Assembly (NCBI GenBank): GCA_020636105.1 | Contig: JACJYL010000001.1 | Span: 3,782,001 to 3,846,000, forward strand | Length of the DNA stretch: 64,000 nt | Source of the DNA: Lewinellaceae bacterium | GTDB taxonomy: Bacteria; Bacteroidota; Bacteroidia; Chitinophagales; Saprospiraceae | Reading direction: 5' to 3' | Shown here: one piece after another, positions 42,058 to 51,022 of the stretch | How the letters are laid out: each line of letters starts with the position of its first letter | How positions within the stretch are numbered: the first letter of the stretch is position 1 | Translations under genes and position numbers: made by a program | The notes under the pieces: model-generated | Seen by the model: only the letters and a program-made list of their open reading frames with translations | Database searches by the model: none | What the model was told of the DNA's origin: nothing

Positions 42058-44454
42058 TTACCGGATGACGACAAATTTCTTCGTGATCCGACCTTCTTTA
42101 GTGGCAAGGTTCAGGAAGAAAATGCCCTGTCCAAATGCACTGGCATCGATATCCGTGCCATAATTTCCCGCATTGATCTGAATATCCTGGGAAAGTACCA
42201 CCTGGCCCATGATGTTGGTAACAATCAACTGAACGTCTGAGGTTTTTTCCATATTGAAAGACACCCTCATCAAACCGCTTGTCGGGTTAGGGAATAACTG
42301 AAGATCCTTAATATTCACGGCATCTTCCACACCTCTTTCAATCGATGTATTATCGGATTCGTCCATATCAGCAAAAATATTTTCGCCGCTTTCTCTGTTG
42401 CTGTTCAGGCAACCGGAGATCACAACATCGTCGATATACACATAATCCGAATTACCGGAAGCATCACAGCGGAAACGCAGCCTTGTGTTGTTTGAGAAAG
42501 TCCCCGGGATCACAACAGATTCGAAATAACGGGTGTTATTTACAAATTCATTGTTACTGCTCCAGCTTTCTACTGTGGTATAGGAAGCACCTCCATTGGT
42601 TGAAACCTGCAGCCAGAAATCTTCATTGTTTTCCATGCTGTTGGTGATAAAGGTAAAATCGACGGTCAATTCATCGTAGGCCGTGAGGTTCATATTATCT
42701 GTAGTCATCACAGAAGTGGAAGTATTGTCCACCAGGCGGATGCAGTAAGCTCCGGAATTGGCATAGGCAGCATCCCGTACACTTCTTCTACAATCTGTAC
42801 CGCCATCGTTCCAGATGCCCCAGCCGCTATCAAAGTTATTGCTGTCTATACTGACGTAACTGCAGCTGCCGCCGCCACAAGGTGCACAAGAACCACCACA
42901 ATCCACACCGGTTTCATCCCCGTTTTGGATGCCGTCATTACAAGTAGGACAAGGAGCACAGGAACCACCGCAATCTACACCGGTTTCATTGCCATTTTGA
43001 ATACCATCATTACAGGTAGCACAAGGGGCGCAAGAACCGCCGCAATCTACACCGGTTTCATCTCCGTTTTGGATACCATCCGTACAGGTAGGAGCAGGAC
43101 CGCCACCAAAACAGAAGTTTGTACTTTGGGAAGAACCGAAGTTTCCACCGGCGGCCAGTACGTTATTGTTAGCATCGGTTACGGAATAAGAACCGTTTCC
43201 ATAACCACAGCAAATACCATCGCCGTAGGCATCATAAATATTGAAATCATAACATCCATCTACCAGGCAGAGTGTCACGCTAACCGTAGAACCGTCTGGC
43301 TGACTGCCATAAGTTCCGCCGGACGCCACAATATTATTATTTGCATTGGTTACTGTCCAGCTGGTTTCTTCAGGATAGTTGTCCAGATTAATGGTTATGT
43401 TCACTTCATTATTTACACAGGAAGTAGGACAGGACGGACAATTTGAACCCCCACAGTCCACGCCGGTTTCATCCCCATTCTGGATACCGTCTGAACAGGT
43501 AGGAGCCGTTCCCTGGCCACATCCGTTTGAAGTCAGCAGGCTCACACGGGCGCCGCCCACATCAAAAAGGGCTCTCATCCTTGTATTCTGGCCAGCGGTA
43601 AAAAGGTTCATACAAGCATCATCCGAATAATCCATGTAATTCTGAACCATGTCGGCAGTGCCGCAGGAAACATGTCCTATAGCACAGCCATAGTTGGCAG
43701 CATCTGAAGTAGGAGTATCGGTAACAAAATCGTCCACACTACAGCCACCGTCCCCCCAGATGTGGCGAAGGTTTAGCCAGTGGCCTATCTCGTGCGTAGC
43801 AGTTCTTCCTAAATCAAAAGGATAGGAGGCAGTTCCGATCGTTCCCATATATTGATAGTCGATCACCACCCCGTCCGTAGAAGCTGATCCTCCTGGAAAT
43901 TGCGCATAACCGAGAATGCCACCACTGATGTCACAAACCCAAAGGTTCAAATATTTGCTGGCAGGCCACGCATCTTTACCTCCGGAGGAGTTGAATTTCA
44001 TTTGGTCATTAGTGCCAAAAGAAGTCTTACTGGTTGAAGTTCTTGTAATACCACTAGTCGCATTACCGGAAGGATCAACTGAAGCCAGACAGAATTCAAT
44101 TTGTGAATCAGCTGCCTGAGGCCATACATTATCCGCATCGCTGTTCATTCTTCTGAAATCCTCGTTCAACACAGTGATTTGAGAAAGAATCTGGGCATCG
44201 CTAATATTTTCCGCAGAAGTATTATAAACGACATGAACCACAACCGGAATGGTTATTACTCCGGTAACACGGTCGGAATTTTCAATAAAATCATTAGTGA
44301 ATCGTTCGATGGCTTCCATTTTAGCCGCTCGTTTGGGATCGCTTTGCAATTGCTCTTCCAGGTAATCCATGGAGCCGCAATTTCTTTGGGCCATTAGCCC
44401 TGTGCTAAAAGCCGTGATAAGCAGGAAGCTGAACAGCAAGTGAATTTTTTTCAT
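42058..44454 (-). CDS. secreted M43 (pappalysin-type) metalloprotease with T9SS sorting domain
   Basis: A 798-residue secreted protease. After the signal peptide and a propeptide comes the M43 catalytic domain with zinc motif H221-E-I-G-H225-WLNLR-H231 and IWGDGGCSVDDFVTDTP, plus the Met-turn region (VQNYMDYSDDACMNLFTAGQ). Residues ~315-530 carry four copies of a cysteine-rich repeat, consensus CxDGIQNGDETGVDCGGSC. A carbohydrate-binding-like beta domain follows. The last ~75 residues (LFPNPTSGLMRV...KKFVVIR) are a type A T9SS sorting signal. It is probably exported for protein degradation. The nucleotide repeat is visible as near-identical copies at 42880-43090. Confidence 0.9.
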   Translation of the reverse strand: MKKIHLLFSFLLITAFSTGLMAQRNCGSMDYLEEQLQSDPKRAAKMEAIERFTNDFIENSDRVTGVITIPVVVHVVYNTSAENISDAQILSQITVLNEDFRRMNSDADNVWPQAADSQIEFCLASVDPSGNATSGITRTSTSKTSFGTNDQMKFNSSGGKDAWPASKYLNLWVCDISGGILGYAQFPGGSASTDGVVIDYQYMGTIGTASYPFDLGRTATHEIGHWLNLRHIWGDGGCSVDDFVTDTPTSDAANYGCAIGHVSCGTADMVQNYMDYSDDACMNLFTAGQNTRMRALFDVGGARVSLLTSNGCGQGTAPTCSDGIQNGDETGVDCGGSNCPSCPTSCVNNEVNITINLDNYPEETSWTVTNANNNIVASGGTYGSQPDGSTVSVTLCLVDGCYDFNIYDAYGDGICCGYGNGSYSVTDANNNVLAAGGNFGSSQSTNFCFGGGPAPTCTDGIQNGDETGVDCGGSCAPCATCNDGIQNGNETGVDCGGSCAPCPTCNDGIQNGDETGVDCGGSCAPCGGGSCSYVSIDSNNFDSGWGIWNDGGTDCRRSVRDAAYANSGAYCIRLVDNTSTSVMTTDNMNLTAYDELTVDFTFITNSMENNEDFWLQVSTNGGASYTTVESWSSNNEFVNNTRYFESVVIPGTFSNNTRLRFRCDASGNSDYVYIDDVVISGCLNSNRESGENIFADMDESDNTSIERGVEDAVNIKDLQLFPNPTSGLMRVSFNMEKTSDVQLIVTNIMGQVVLSQDIQINAGNYGTDIDASAFGQGIFFLNLATKEGRITKKFVVIR

Positions 44455-44724
44455 TCTTTAACTTTTTTAAATTTAAGATAGTAAATAAATCGCCTTAATA
44501 ATTAAGGTCAGGAATGCCTGAATGCCTCGTCGGTACAGGGCACTTCGTAACATTAATTATTAAAATTAATTAGAGAGCGTAATAAAATTATTGGAGCCGG
44601 GGGATAGAAATTTTGTATTTCAATTCAAATATATACAGTTATTTCGAATTGAAATAAAAGACAATGGAGAAAATGTCAGTTGGTTGGCAAAATGATTTAT
44701 TATTCTGTTTTGGGTAGAAAAAAA

Positions 44725-44749
44725 GGCAACTAACCAAAGATTAGTTGCC
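44725..44749 (-). terminator. terminator of the PNKP-like gene
   Basis: Perfect stem GGCAACTAA/TTAGTTGCC, loop of seven bases, with A/T runs on both sides, right after the gene's stop codon. Confidence 0.7.
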
Positions 44750-44754
44750 CGTTT

Positions 44755-45198
44755 TTAAAAATCTCCGTAATCGACCTGCAAGCAGACCAGCCCAAGTTCC
44801 TTCCTCCACATATCGACTACCTGGTTCCTGTCGTCCAGTACAAACCGCACATAATACTTATCGCGAATGTGCTCGTCAAATAATCTGCGTTTGATGACCG
44901 AATCTTTTTCCTTGTTGCCTTCGGGCCGGATGAACAAGTCATCAAAGTGAATTTTATTTTCGGTTAACCATGTTTTGGTATCCTCTTCGCAAATGCCGTC
45001 ACGACCAGTGAAAATGATGATCCTCGTATCTGACCTGTACCGGTTAACGATCTCCAGAATCTCTTCTTTAACGGTATCCTCCATGATCTTTTCCCAATCG
45101 AAAGGGCTGCGGGTTCCTCTATCCGCAAGGGTGCCGTCCACATCAACAATGATGGCCGCCGGTAATTTTGTATCCTGTTCCAGTTTTTTGAATTTCAT
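44755..45198 (-). CDS. HAD-type 3'-phosphatase domain (PNKP-like)
   Basis: A 147-residue HAD phosphatase resembling the 3'-phosphatase domain of T4 polynucleotide kinase. Motif I is IIVDVDGTLADRG, followed by RSPFDWEK, motif II IIIFTGRDG, LFIRPEGNKEKD with a lysine in VIKRRLFD, motif IV VLDDRNQVVDMWRKELG, and the QVDYGDF end. The kinase half is absent. The product would remove 3'-phosphates from nucleic acid or nucleotides. The ATG at 45198 is used; a GTG at 45318 would add 40 residues with no homology. No RNA ligase gene is nearby. Confidence 0.8.
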   Translation of the reverse strand: MKFKKLEQDTKLPAAIIVDVDGTLADRGTRSPFDWEKIMEDTVKEEILEIVNRYRSDTRIIIFTGRDGICEEDTKTWLTENKIHFDDLFIRPEGNKEKDSVIKRRLFDEHIRDKYYVRFVLDDRNQVVDMWRKELGLVCLQVDYGDF

Positions 45199-45371
45199 CG
45201 CTCGAATTAATAGATCAAAGATATTTTGTTTTTTGCAGTAATGTAGTTGAATAAGCCGTAAAATAGGGAAATGGTTCCGGTGGGCCGTTTTTTTTGTGAA
45301 TGGATTTGTTTCTGTCACCCGACTAAGTACCTGGACTAAGTTAAACGAACAATGAATTCTATTCAGCAGCT

Positions 45372-45466
45372 CCGACCTTCAGGTCGGGGCTTAAGAAGTA
45401 ACCAGAAAACCCAGGCCTTCAGGCCTTTTATTATTGAATTTTCCACTAACAAAGGCCTGAAGGTCT
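45372..45466. repeat. micro-hairpin array
   Basis: CCGACCTTCAGGTCGG (45372-45387), AGGCCTTCAGGCCT (45413-45426) and AGGCCTGAAGGTCT (45453-45466) follow each other at ~40-base spacing. They are of the same CTTCAG-apex type as those in the toxin island and at 8.2 kb. The 366-bp gap 45199-45564 holds nothing else. Confidence 0.65.
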
Positions 45467-45564
45467 CGATTTATTTGGTTTTAAATTACACAGACCAGAA
45501 AGCCTGCCCCGCACCATCGGTCGGGGGGCGGCGTAGCTGAGTATCTAAGGTTTATTCGGTTAAT

Positions 45565-46011
45565 TTATTCCAATGCAAATCTAAAGGGAAAAACCATCTG
45601 GCATTTGATTGGTTTTCCCATGGAAATGCCTGGTTCGAATTCATATTTCATTATTAGGGCTAAAAGTTGCTTGTCGATTTCAGGTAAAAAACTCCTTTTA
45701 ATTTCCGCAGATTCAACTTTACCGGTTTCATTCACAACAAAAACAAGGAATGTTCTTCCCTGGATACATGATTCCTCAGGATATCTAATTTGTGAATGGA
45801 TTATTTGAATGAGTTCTTCATTTGTCCCAAATTTATATATCGGAAGAGTATCCCGGAGTCTAACGCAAATGAAAGTATTTTCCTTTTTGTCCTGAAGAAA
45901 TTTCGAACCGTCATTGGTGTTGAAAATGCTTCTGTCAGGAATGGATTGGCCAATATTGATAACAATAAAACCAAATTGGATTACATTAATCAAAAAAAAT
46001 ATCTTTTTCAT
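45565..46011 (-). CDS. exported TonB C-terminal-domain protein
   Basis: A 148-residue protein with a signal peptide (KKIFFLINVIQFGFIVINIGQS). It has the TonB C-terminal fold: QIIHSQIRYPEESCIQGRTFLVFVVNETGKVESAEIKRSFLPEIDKQLLALIMKYEFEPGISMGKPIKCQMVFPFRF, seen as RYPEE, G-x-V and FxPG motifs. It has no transmembrane anchor and no proline-rich linker, so it is probably not a classical energy transducer. Such short forms are frequent in Bacteroidota and of unclear role. Confidence 0.75.
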   Translation of the reverse strand: MKKIFFLINVIQFGFIVINIGQSIPDRSIFNTNDGSKFLQDKKENTFICVRLRDTLPIYKFGTNEELIQIIHSQIRYPEESCIQGRTFLVFVVNETGKVESAEIKRSFLPEIDKQLLALIMKYEFEPGISMGKPIKCQMVFPFRFALE

Positions 46012-46323
46012 ATTGTTTTTATTAAAAGATGTATCCCGGCTTTCGAATGGTGTGAAATAGTAATCTACCGGGCACTTTTTTTGTCACGCTGACGGAACGA
46101 AGTAAAAAAACGTACCTCTTCGTCTTTATTTCGCTGATGATTTTTGAAATCATTCCGCTTAATCTGTGTTTTTTAAGACAGGAGGTACGGAATGTCTTAA
46201 AATTCCATCAGCGTTTTACCGACCTTAGGTACTGTATGTCACTTTGTTCCATCTGCGAGAACATTGTGAACATTTTTATATATTTTCCCCTCACAGTTTC
46301 TATTTTTACAAAAACATTAATTT
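46012..46323. other. 312-bp intergenic gap
   Basis: Lies between divergent TonB-domain and cysC genes. I see no gene, hairpin array or clear regulatory site. A TATTTTTA word at about 46302 may be a weak -7 element for cysC. Confidence 0.35.
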
Positions 46324-46926
46324 ATGTCGGAAAACATTCATCCGGTATTTCATAAGCTGGTGGGGCGGAAAGAAAAGGAACAGCGTCTGAACCAAAAGAG
46401 TAAAGTCATTTGGTTGACCGGCTTGTCGGGAGCGGGGAAAAGCACCATTGCTCTTGGACTGGAGCAGCTTTTGTTCCATGAAGGATTTTTGGCAGAAGTA
46501 CTGGATGGGGATAACATCAGGCACGGAATCAATAAAAACCTCGGGTTTAGCCTGGATGACCGGCTGGAGAATATCCGGCGAATATCCGAGGTGGCGAAAT
46601 TGTATTTAAACAGCGGGTTGATTACCATTGCCGCCTTTATCAGTCCTACCCGGGAAATACGGAAGATGGCCAGGGAATTGATCGGACAGGATGATTTTAT
46701 TGAAATTTATCTGAGCACTCCGCTCGAAATTTGCGAAAAGAGAGATGTGAAAGGGCTTTACCAAAAGGCCCGGCGGGGAGAAATTGCCGGGTTTACCGGT
46801 ATTGACTCTCCTTACGAAACCCCTAAAGCCCCCAATGTCATCATCAACACAACGGACCAGGAAATCCAGGAATCGGTAGCGCTGGTTTTTAATTACATTC
46901 GCCCATTCATCACGTTAACACCATGA
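46324..46926 (+). CDS. cysC: adenylylsulfate (APS) kinase
   Basis: Phosphorylates APS to PAPS. The 200-residue protein has the P-loop VIWLTGLSGAGKSTIALGLE, the DGDNIRHGINKNLGFSLDDR motif, ENIRRISEVAKLYLNSGLI, and the lid ISPTREIRKMAR; FIEIYLSTPLEICEKRDVKGLYQKARRGEI is also typical. Its stop overlaps the start of cysD by four bases (ATGA), so they are co-transcribed. PAPS can serve sulfate reduction or sulfation of glycans and lipids. Confidence 0.95.
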   Translation: MSENIHPVFHKLVGRKEKEQRLNQKSKVIWLTGLSGAGKSTIALGLEQLLFHEGFLAEVLDGDNIRHGINKNLGFSLDDRLENIRRISEVAKLYLNSGLITIAAFISPTREIRKMARELIGQDDFIEIYLSTPLEICEKRDVKGLYQKARRGEIAGFTGIDSPYETPKAPNVIINTTDQEIQESVALVFNYIRPFITLTP

Positions 46927-47825
46927 CTTATTCCCTGAACCACCTGGAAGAATTAGAAGCCGAATCCATTTTCATTTTCCGTGAGGTGGCTGCCCGTTTT
47001 GAAAACCCGGTCTTATTGTTCTCCGGCGGTAAGGATTCCATATTGCTGGGGCACCTGGCCCGAAAAGCTTTTCATCCGGCTAAAATTCCTTTTCCTTTTT
47101 TGCATATAGACACGGGTCATAATTTTGAAGAAACGATTCTTTTCAGGGATGAGTTTGTTGAAAAATTCGGCATCAAAATGATCGTAGCTTCGGTAGAAGA
47201 GGCCATCGTTGCTGGGCAGATCACGGATGAAAAAGGATATTATGCCTCAAGAAATTTACTTCAGACGACAGTTTTGCTGAATAAAATTGAAGCGGAAAAA
47301 TATGACGCGGCCATTGGCGGCGGTCGCCGGGATGAAGAAAAAGCCCGGTCCAAGGAACGATTCTTTTCTCACCGCGATGAATTCGGTCAGTGGGATCCCA
47401 AAAATCAGCGGCCGGAATTGTGGAACCTTTTCAACAGCAAAAAACATTTTGGCGAACATTTTCGGGTATTTCCCATCAGCAACTGGACGGAGCTGGACGT
47501 ATGGCAATACCTGGAAAAAGAAAAAGTTGAATTGCCCACGCTCTATTTCGCCCATAAACGAAAAGTCTTTGAACGGGAGGGAATGCTCCTGGCCGACAGT
47601 CCTTACATCAATAAAAAACCGGAAGAAAAAGTGGTCGAAAAAATGATTCGATGCAGAACCATCGGAGATATGACCTGCACCGGAGTATGGGAATCCTCCG
47701 CCGACAGCATTGAAGCCATTATCAAAGAAATAGCCTCCTCCCGTTTAACAGAAAGAGGCGGCCGGACCGATGACAAACGGAGTGAAACCAGTATGGAAGA
47801 CCGAAAAAAAGAAGGCTATTTTTGA
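46923..47825 (+). CDS. cysD: sulfate adenylyltransferase subunit 2
   Basis: Small subunit of ATP sulfurylase, 300 residues. It has the PP-loop LLFSGGKDSILLGHLARKAF, HIDTGHNFEETI, GGGRRDEEKARSKER and RVFPISNWTELDVWQYLEKE, all diagnostic of CysD. The partner GTPase CysN is not downstream: the next gene is a TraB protein. The C-terminal segment (RLTERGGRTDDKRSETSMEDRKKEGYF) is typical and complete. Confidence 0.95.
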   Translation: MTYSLNHLEELEAESIFIFREVAARFENPVLLFSGGKDSILLGHLARKAFHPAKIPFPFLHIDTGHNFEETILFRDEFVEKFGIKMIVASVEEAIVAGQITDEKGYYASRNLLQTTVLLNKIEAEKYDAAIGGGRRDEEKARSKERFFSHRDEFGQWDPKNQRPELWNLFNSKKHFGEHFRVFPISNWTELDVWQYLEKEKVELPTLYFAHKRKVFEREGMLLADSPYINKKPEEKVVEKMIRCRTIGDMTCTGVWESSADSIEAIIKEIASSRLTERGGRTDDKRSETSMEDRKKEGYF

Positions 47826-47907
47826 GGTTCAAAACCAGATTCCCCTTTTTTGCGTTATTGTTTTGTCAAGGCTCAAGTTTTTTGAGCTCCAATAAAAATT
47901 TACCAAC

Positions 47908-48825
47908 ATGCACAAAAAATTTGTTCTTCTTTTTTTATCGGTCATTATGATCACATTAGGGTTAAAAGCCCAGACGGAATCAAGCGGGGATGCCCCTACT
48001 GAAAAATCCCTTTTATGGAAAATAGAGGGGAACGGACTGACAACCCCTTCATATCTTTTTGGAACCATCCATATGATAGGAGAAGAAGACTTTATCCTTC
48101 GCGAAAATGTAAAATCGGCCCTGGAAAATGCGGCTCAGATTACATTTGAAATCAATATGGATGATATGACCGACATGGCGGCTATGCTTCCCCTGGTCAT
48201 GAAAATGTTCATGAAAAATGATACGACCCTGCGTGATCTGCTCGTTGAAGAAGATTACCTGTTGGTGAAGGAGCATTTCAAAAAAAGCGACTTGCCGTTG
48301 CCCATGTCTTTTCTCGAAAAGATGAAACCGATGTTTCTTACCATGCTCGATCCGGAAGCTATGGGAGGAATGAGCATGGAAGACGGGGAAGTGGTTTCCT
48401 ATGAGATGGAACTTTATGAAATGGCTCAAAAACAAAATAAGGAAATTGGCGGCCTGGAAACGGCAGAATACCAGATGAGTGTTTTTGATAAAATCCCTTA
48501 TAAAGCACAAGCGGAAATGTTGGTCCAGGGCATCAAATCTACCGAAGATACGGCGGCCATTGACCAGTTGAAAGTCATGGTGGAAATGTATAAAAATCAG
48601 GACATCCAGGGAATGCAGGAAATGATGCAGGGAGAAGGTTCCGACGTTAAAGGATACGAGGATGTCCTCCTGTTGGATCGCAATAGAAACTGGATTCCCG
48701 TCATGCAAAAAATGATGAGTAAAAAGCAGGTGTTTTTTGCTGTAGGGGCTGGTCATCTTGGCGGAGAGGAAGGCGTAATCGCCCTGCTGAGAGATGCCGG
48801 ATACACCGTAACTCCTGTGGAGTAA
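47908..48825 (+). CDS. TraB/GumN-family exported protein
   Basis: A 305-residue exported protein: signal peptide (KKFVLLFLSVIMITLGLKAQ), then SYLFGTIHMIGEED with the family's GTIH motif and the closing FFAVGAGHLGGEEGVIALLRDAGYTVTPV with the GxGHL motif. The TraB/GumN fold is related to the Tiki metalloproteases, with the two motifs supplying the likely metal ligands. It lies 82 bases after cysD and 80 bases before the CHAT gene. Function in bacteria is unproven. Confidence 0.85.
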   Translation: MHKKFVLLFLSVIMITLGLKAQTESSGDAPTEKSLLWKIEGNGLTTPSYLFGTIHMIGEEDFILRENVKSALENAAQITFEINMDDMTDMAAMLPLVMKMFMKNDTTLRDLLVEEDYLLVKEHFKKSDLPLPMSFLEKMKPMFLTMLDPEAMGGMSMEDGEVVSYEMELYEMAQKQNKEIGGLETAEYQMSVFDKIPYKAQAEMLVQGIKSTEDTAAIDQLKVMVEMYKNQDIQGMQEMMQGEGSDVKGYEDVLLLDRNRNWIPVMQKMMSKKQVFFAVGAGHLGGEEGVIALLRDAGYTVTPVE

Positions 48826-48905
48826 AAGTTCCCGTAAAAAACCTGTCATCTGCGCCCGTTTTTTATTAAATTGCAGGGTCGCTTCTTTGAAAAACCAAAA
48901 CGCCT

Positions 48906-50894
48906 ATGCTCGTTAAAGACATTTCACTCGATGACTTCATCCTGCTTGATGCTGGTCTGACTGTTGCCCAAGCCCGAAAAAAGCTTGAAGCCTCAGATGC
49001 TCATTTCGTCATTATAGAACGAAAGGAAGGGCAGGAAATTTATCATTATTTGTACCAAAAAGCAGAAGTGCTTTACAGGATCGATTCTTTTAAAGGGGAT
49101 CAAAATCTTACGGTCGCCTTAAATCTCCACGAATATACGTCCGTAGAAACAGTAGATCCCGATCAGTCGGTGGATATGCTGTTTCCGGATGAGCCTTATA
49201 TCATTCTCGACCGCTCCGTACCGGTGGGTTACGTGATTCCAAAGCAGGAGGAACTGGAAGAGGTGGTGCTTCCGGATAGCCCGTTTGATGATGTGATTGG
49301 GGAAGAGGATTTTGACTTTATGGAGCCGCCGGGTGCACCAGATAGCGGAGGCACCAAAGGAGCAGAACCCGACGAGGAGGAGGATAATTCGACAGATACA
49401 TTTGAAGCCTATCCAAGCATCAGTGATCCGGGTAAAATTGAAAAGAGTGAAAAGTTTAAGGTTTATGTAGGGTTTAGCAGTGAGCTGGATAAAACCTTGC
49501 AGGATGTTCAGAAGGTGGTGATTGAAAAACCAAAGGAATCGGCTTCTGTTCAGGTTTCCTTAATGGCGATAGGCGCTACGGTTTCTACAGGAAAAATGAA
49601 ACCCCTCGCTTTGCATCCCGATGCACAGGTACTTTTTGAATGTACCGTGAACCCGGATGCGGAAGAAGTCAATTTGATAGCGACCTATTTTTATGAGTTT
49701 CAGCCGGTAGGTACAGCCCGGAGAAATATTGTAGTTGGAAAATCCTCCCGGGAGGCAGACCATAAAACGGATGATGAAGAAAAAGGATGCAGCATCAATC
49801 TTGATGGCATCCTTACGCAGGAAGGTAAAGTCGATCTGACGGTTACCATCAAAAAAGATGAAGCTGCGGGTCAATTACACTGGAAGATTACGGCTCCGGA
49901 TCCCGAAATTGATGCCTTTAAAAAAGTGTCTTACGGGGATGCCCAAAGTTTTGCCAAAACATTGGGAGGTGAACTCAAAAAGGAAGATTTTAAATCACGC
50001 ATCGCACAGAATGCCCTGATCACGCTGGGGCAGGATATCGCAGATTTGATTCCTGCTGAATTTTTTGATGCTTTCAAAAAGGTTAGTCTTGCTATTGACC
50101 GCACCCCACGCATCCTGATCTGGACCGATGAGCCCTACATTCCGTGGGAGCTGGCCTTTTCCAATAAATTTTCTCCCGATAATAAAACCTCTGATTTTTT
50201 GGGCATTCAGGCTATAGTCGGCAGATGGTGGTTGCACCAGCGTGTGGTGAGTCCGCCTCCGACGGGAATAGAAGTGCATCGCATTACCGCTATAGCAGCA
50301 GATTATCCTTTTGGTTCCAAGGTCAAACAATTGGAAGAAGCGATCAAGGAAAAAGAATTTCTGAAAGATAATTTCGGGGCAACCATTATAGAAGCTAAAA
50401 AAGATGCCATCCTCGATATGACGGGTGAAACGCCTCCGGTCAGCGGGCATATTTTACACATGGCACTCCATGGTTATAGTGACCCCACTCACAACGAACA
50501 AAAGATCATCGTGGAAGACGGAGAACTCAGCCCCAACGCCTTGATCGGTGTTTATAATTGCGGAGATGTTCCGCCCATTTCCTTTATGTTCTTAAATGCC
50601 TGCCAGGTGGGAACAGCGGGGGCTTCCCTCGGGCAGGCCAGCGGATTTCCGGGCATATTGCTCAAAAAAGGGATGATGGGATTCGTTGCTCCGCTTTGGG
50701 AGGTTCATGATACCCATGCCCGGGCTTTCGCCGAAAATTTTTACAGGGAAACCCTGGAGAACAAACGACCTGTAGCGGAAGTCTTACTCGAACTCCGTAA
50801 AAATTATAATTATAAAGAATCCCTGACCCCGTTGGCCTACCTTTTTTATGGCAACCCGGCATTGACTTTGAATTATAAAAAAGGAACAAAGTAA
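48906..50894 (+). CDS. CHAT-domain (caspase-like) protease
   Basis: A 662-residue protein without signal peptide, so cytoplasmic. The N-terminal ~110 residues (SLDDFILLDAGLTVAQARKKLEASDAHFVII) look like a CBS-type module, followed by an acidic linker (~120-165). Residues ~180-310 form a beta-rich domain, FKVYVGFSSELDKTLQD..., of unclear family. The CHAT peptidase fills ~390-655, with H522 in HILHMALHGYSD and C566 in FMFLNACQVGTAGAS, and the typical ending LTPLAYLFYGNPALTL. CHAT proteases cleave a partner upon activation, as in Craspase. The next gene encodes an alpha/beta hydrolase 128 bases downstream and is its likely partner. Confidence 0.88.
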   Translation: MLVKDISLDDFILLDAGLTVAQARKKLEASDAHFVIIERKEGQEIYHYLYQKAEVLYRIDSFKGDQNLTVALNLHEYTSVETVDPDQSVDMLFPDEPYIILDRSVPVGYVIPKQEELEEVVLPDSPFDDVIGEEDFDFMEPPGAPDSGGTKGAEPDEEEDNSTDTFEAYPSISDPGKIEKSEKFKVYVGFSSELDKTLQDVQKVVIEKPKESASVQVSLMAIGATVSTGKMKPLALHPDAQVLFECTVNPDAEEVNLIATYFYEFQPVGTARRNIVVGKSSREADHKTDDEEKGCSINLDGILTQEGKVDLTVTIKKDEAAGQLHWKITAPDPEIDAFKKVSYGDAQSFAKTLGGELKKEDFKSRIAQNALITLGQDIADLIPAEFFDAFKKVSLAIDRTPRILIWTDEPYIPWELAFSNKFSPDNKTSDFLGIQAIVGRWWLHQRVVSPPPTGIEVHRITAIAADYPFGSKVKQLEEAIKEKEFLKDNFGATIIEAKKDAILDMTGETPPVSGHILHMALHGYSDPTHNEQKIIVEDGELSPNALIGVYNCGDVPPISFMFLNACQVGTAGASLGQASGFPGILLKKGMMGFVAPLWEVHDTHARAFAENFYRETLENKRPVAEVLLELRKNYNYKESLTPLAYLFYGNPALTLNYKKGTK

Positions 50895-51022
50895 CATTCA
50901 GAATATGGACAAAATAAATAGTTGAATAATTTTAAATTGTTCTGTATTTCAGTTCAGAGCGAATGGAAAAATAAAAATAACAAGCCTTTTTAAGGCCAAA
51001 AAGTTAATCTAAAACATTCATC

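Noticed and set aside
42345..43630. Plus-strand open frames over the M43 protease
   Set aside because: Shadows of the cysteine-rich repeats; no start signals or protein-like features.
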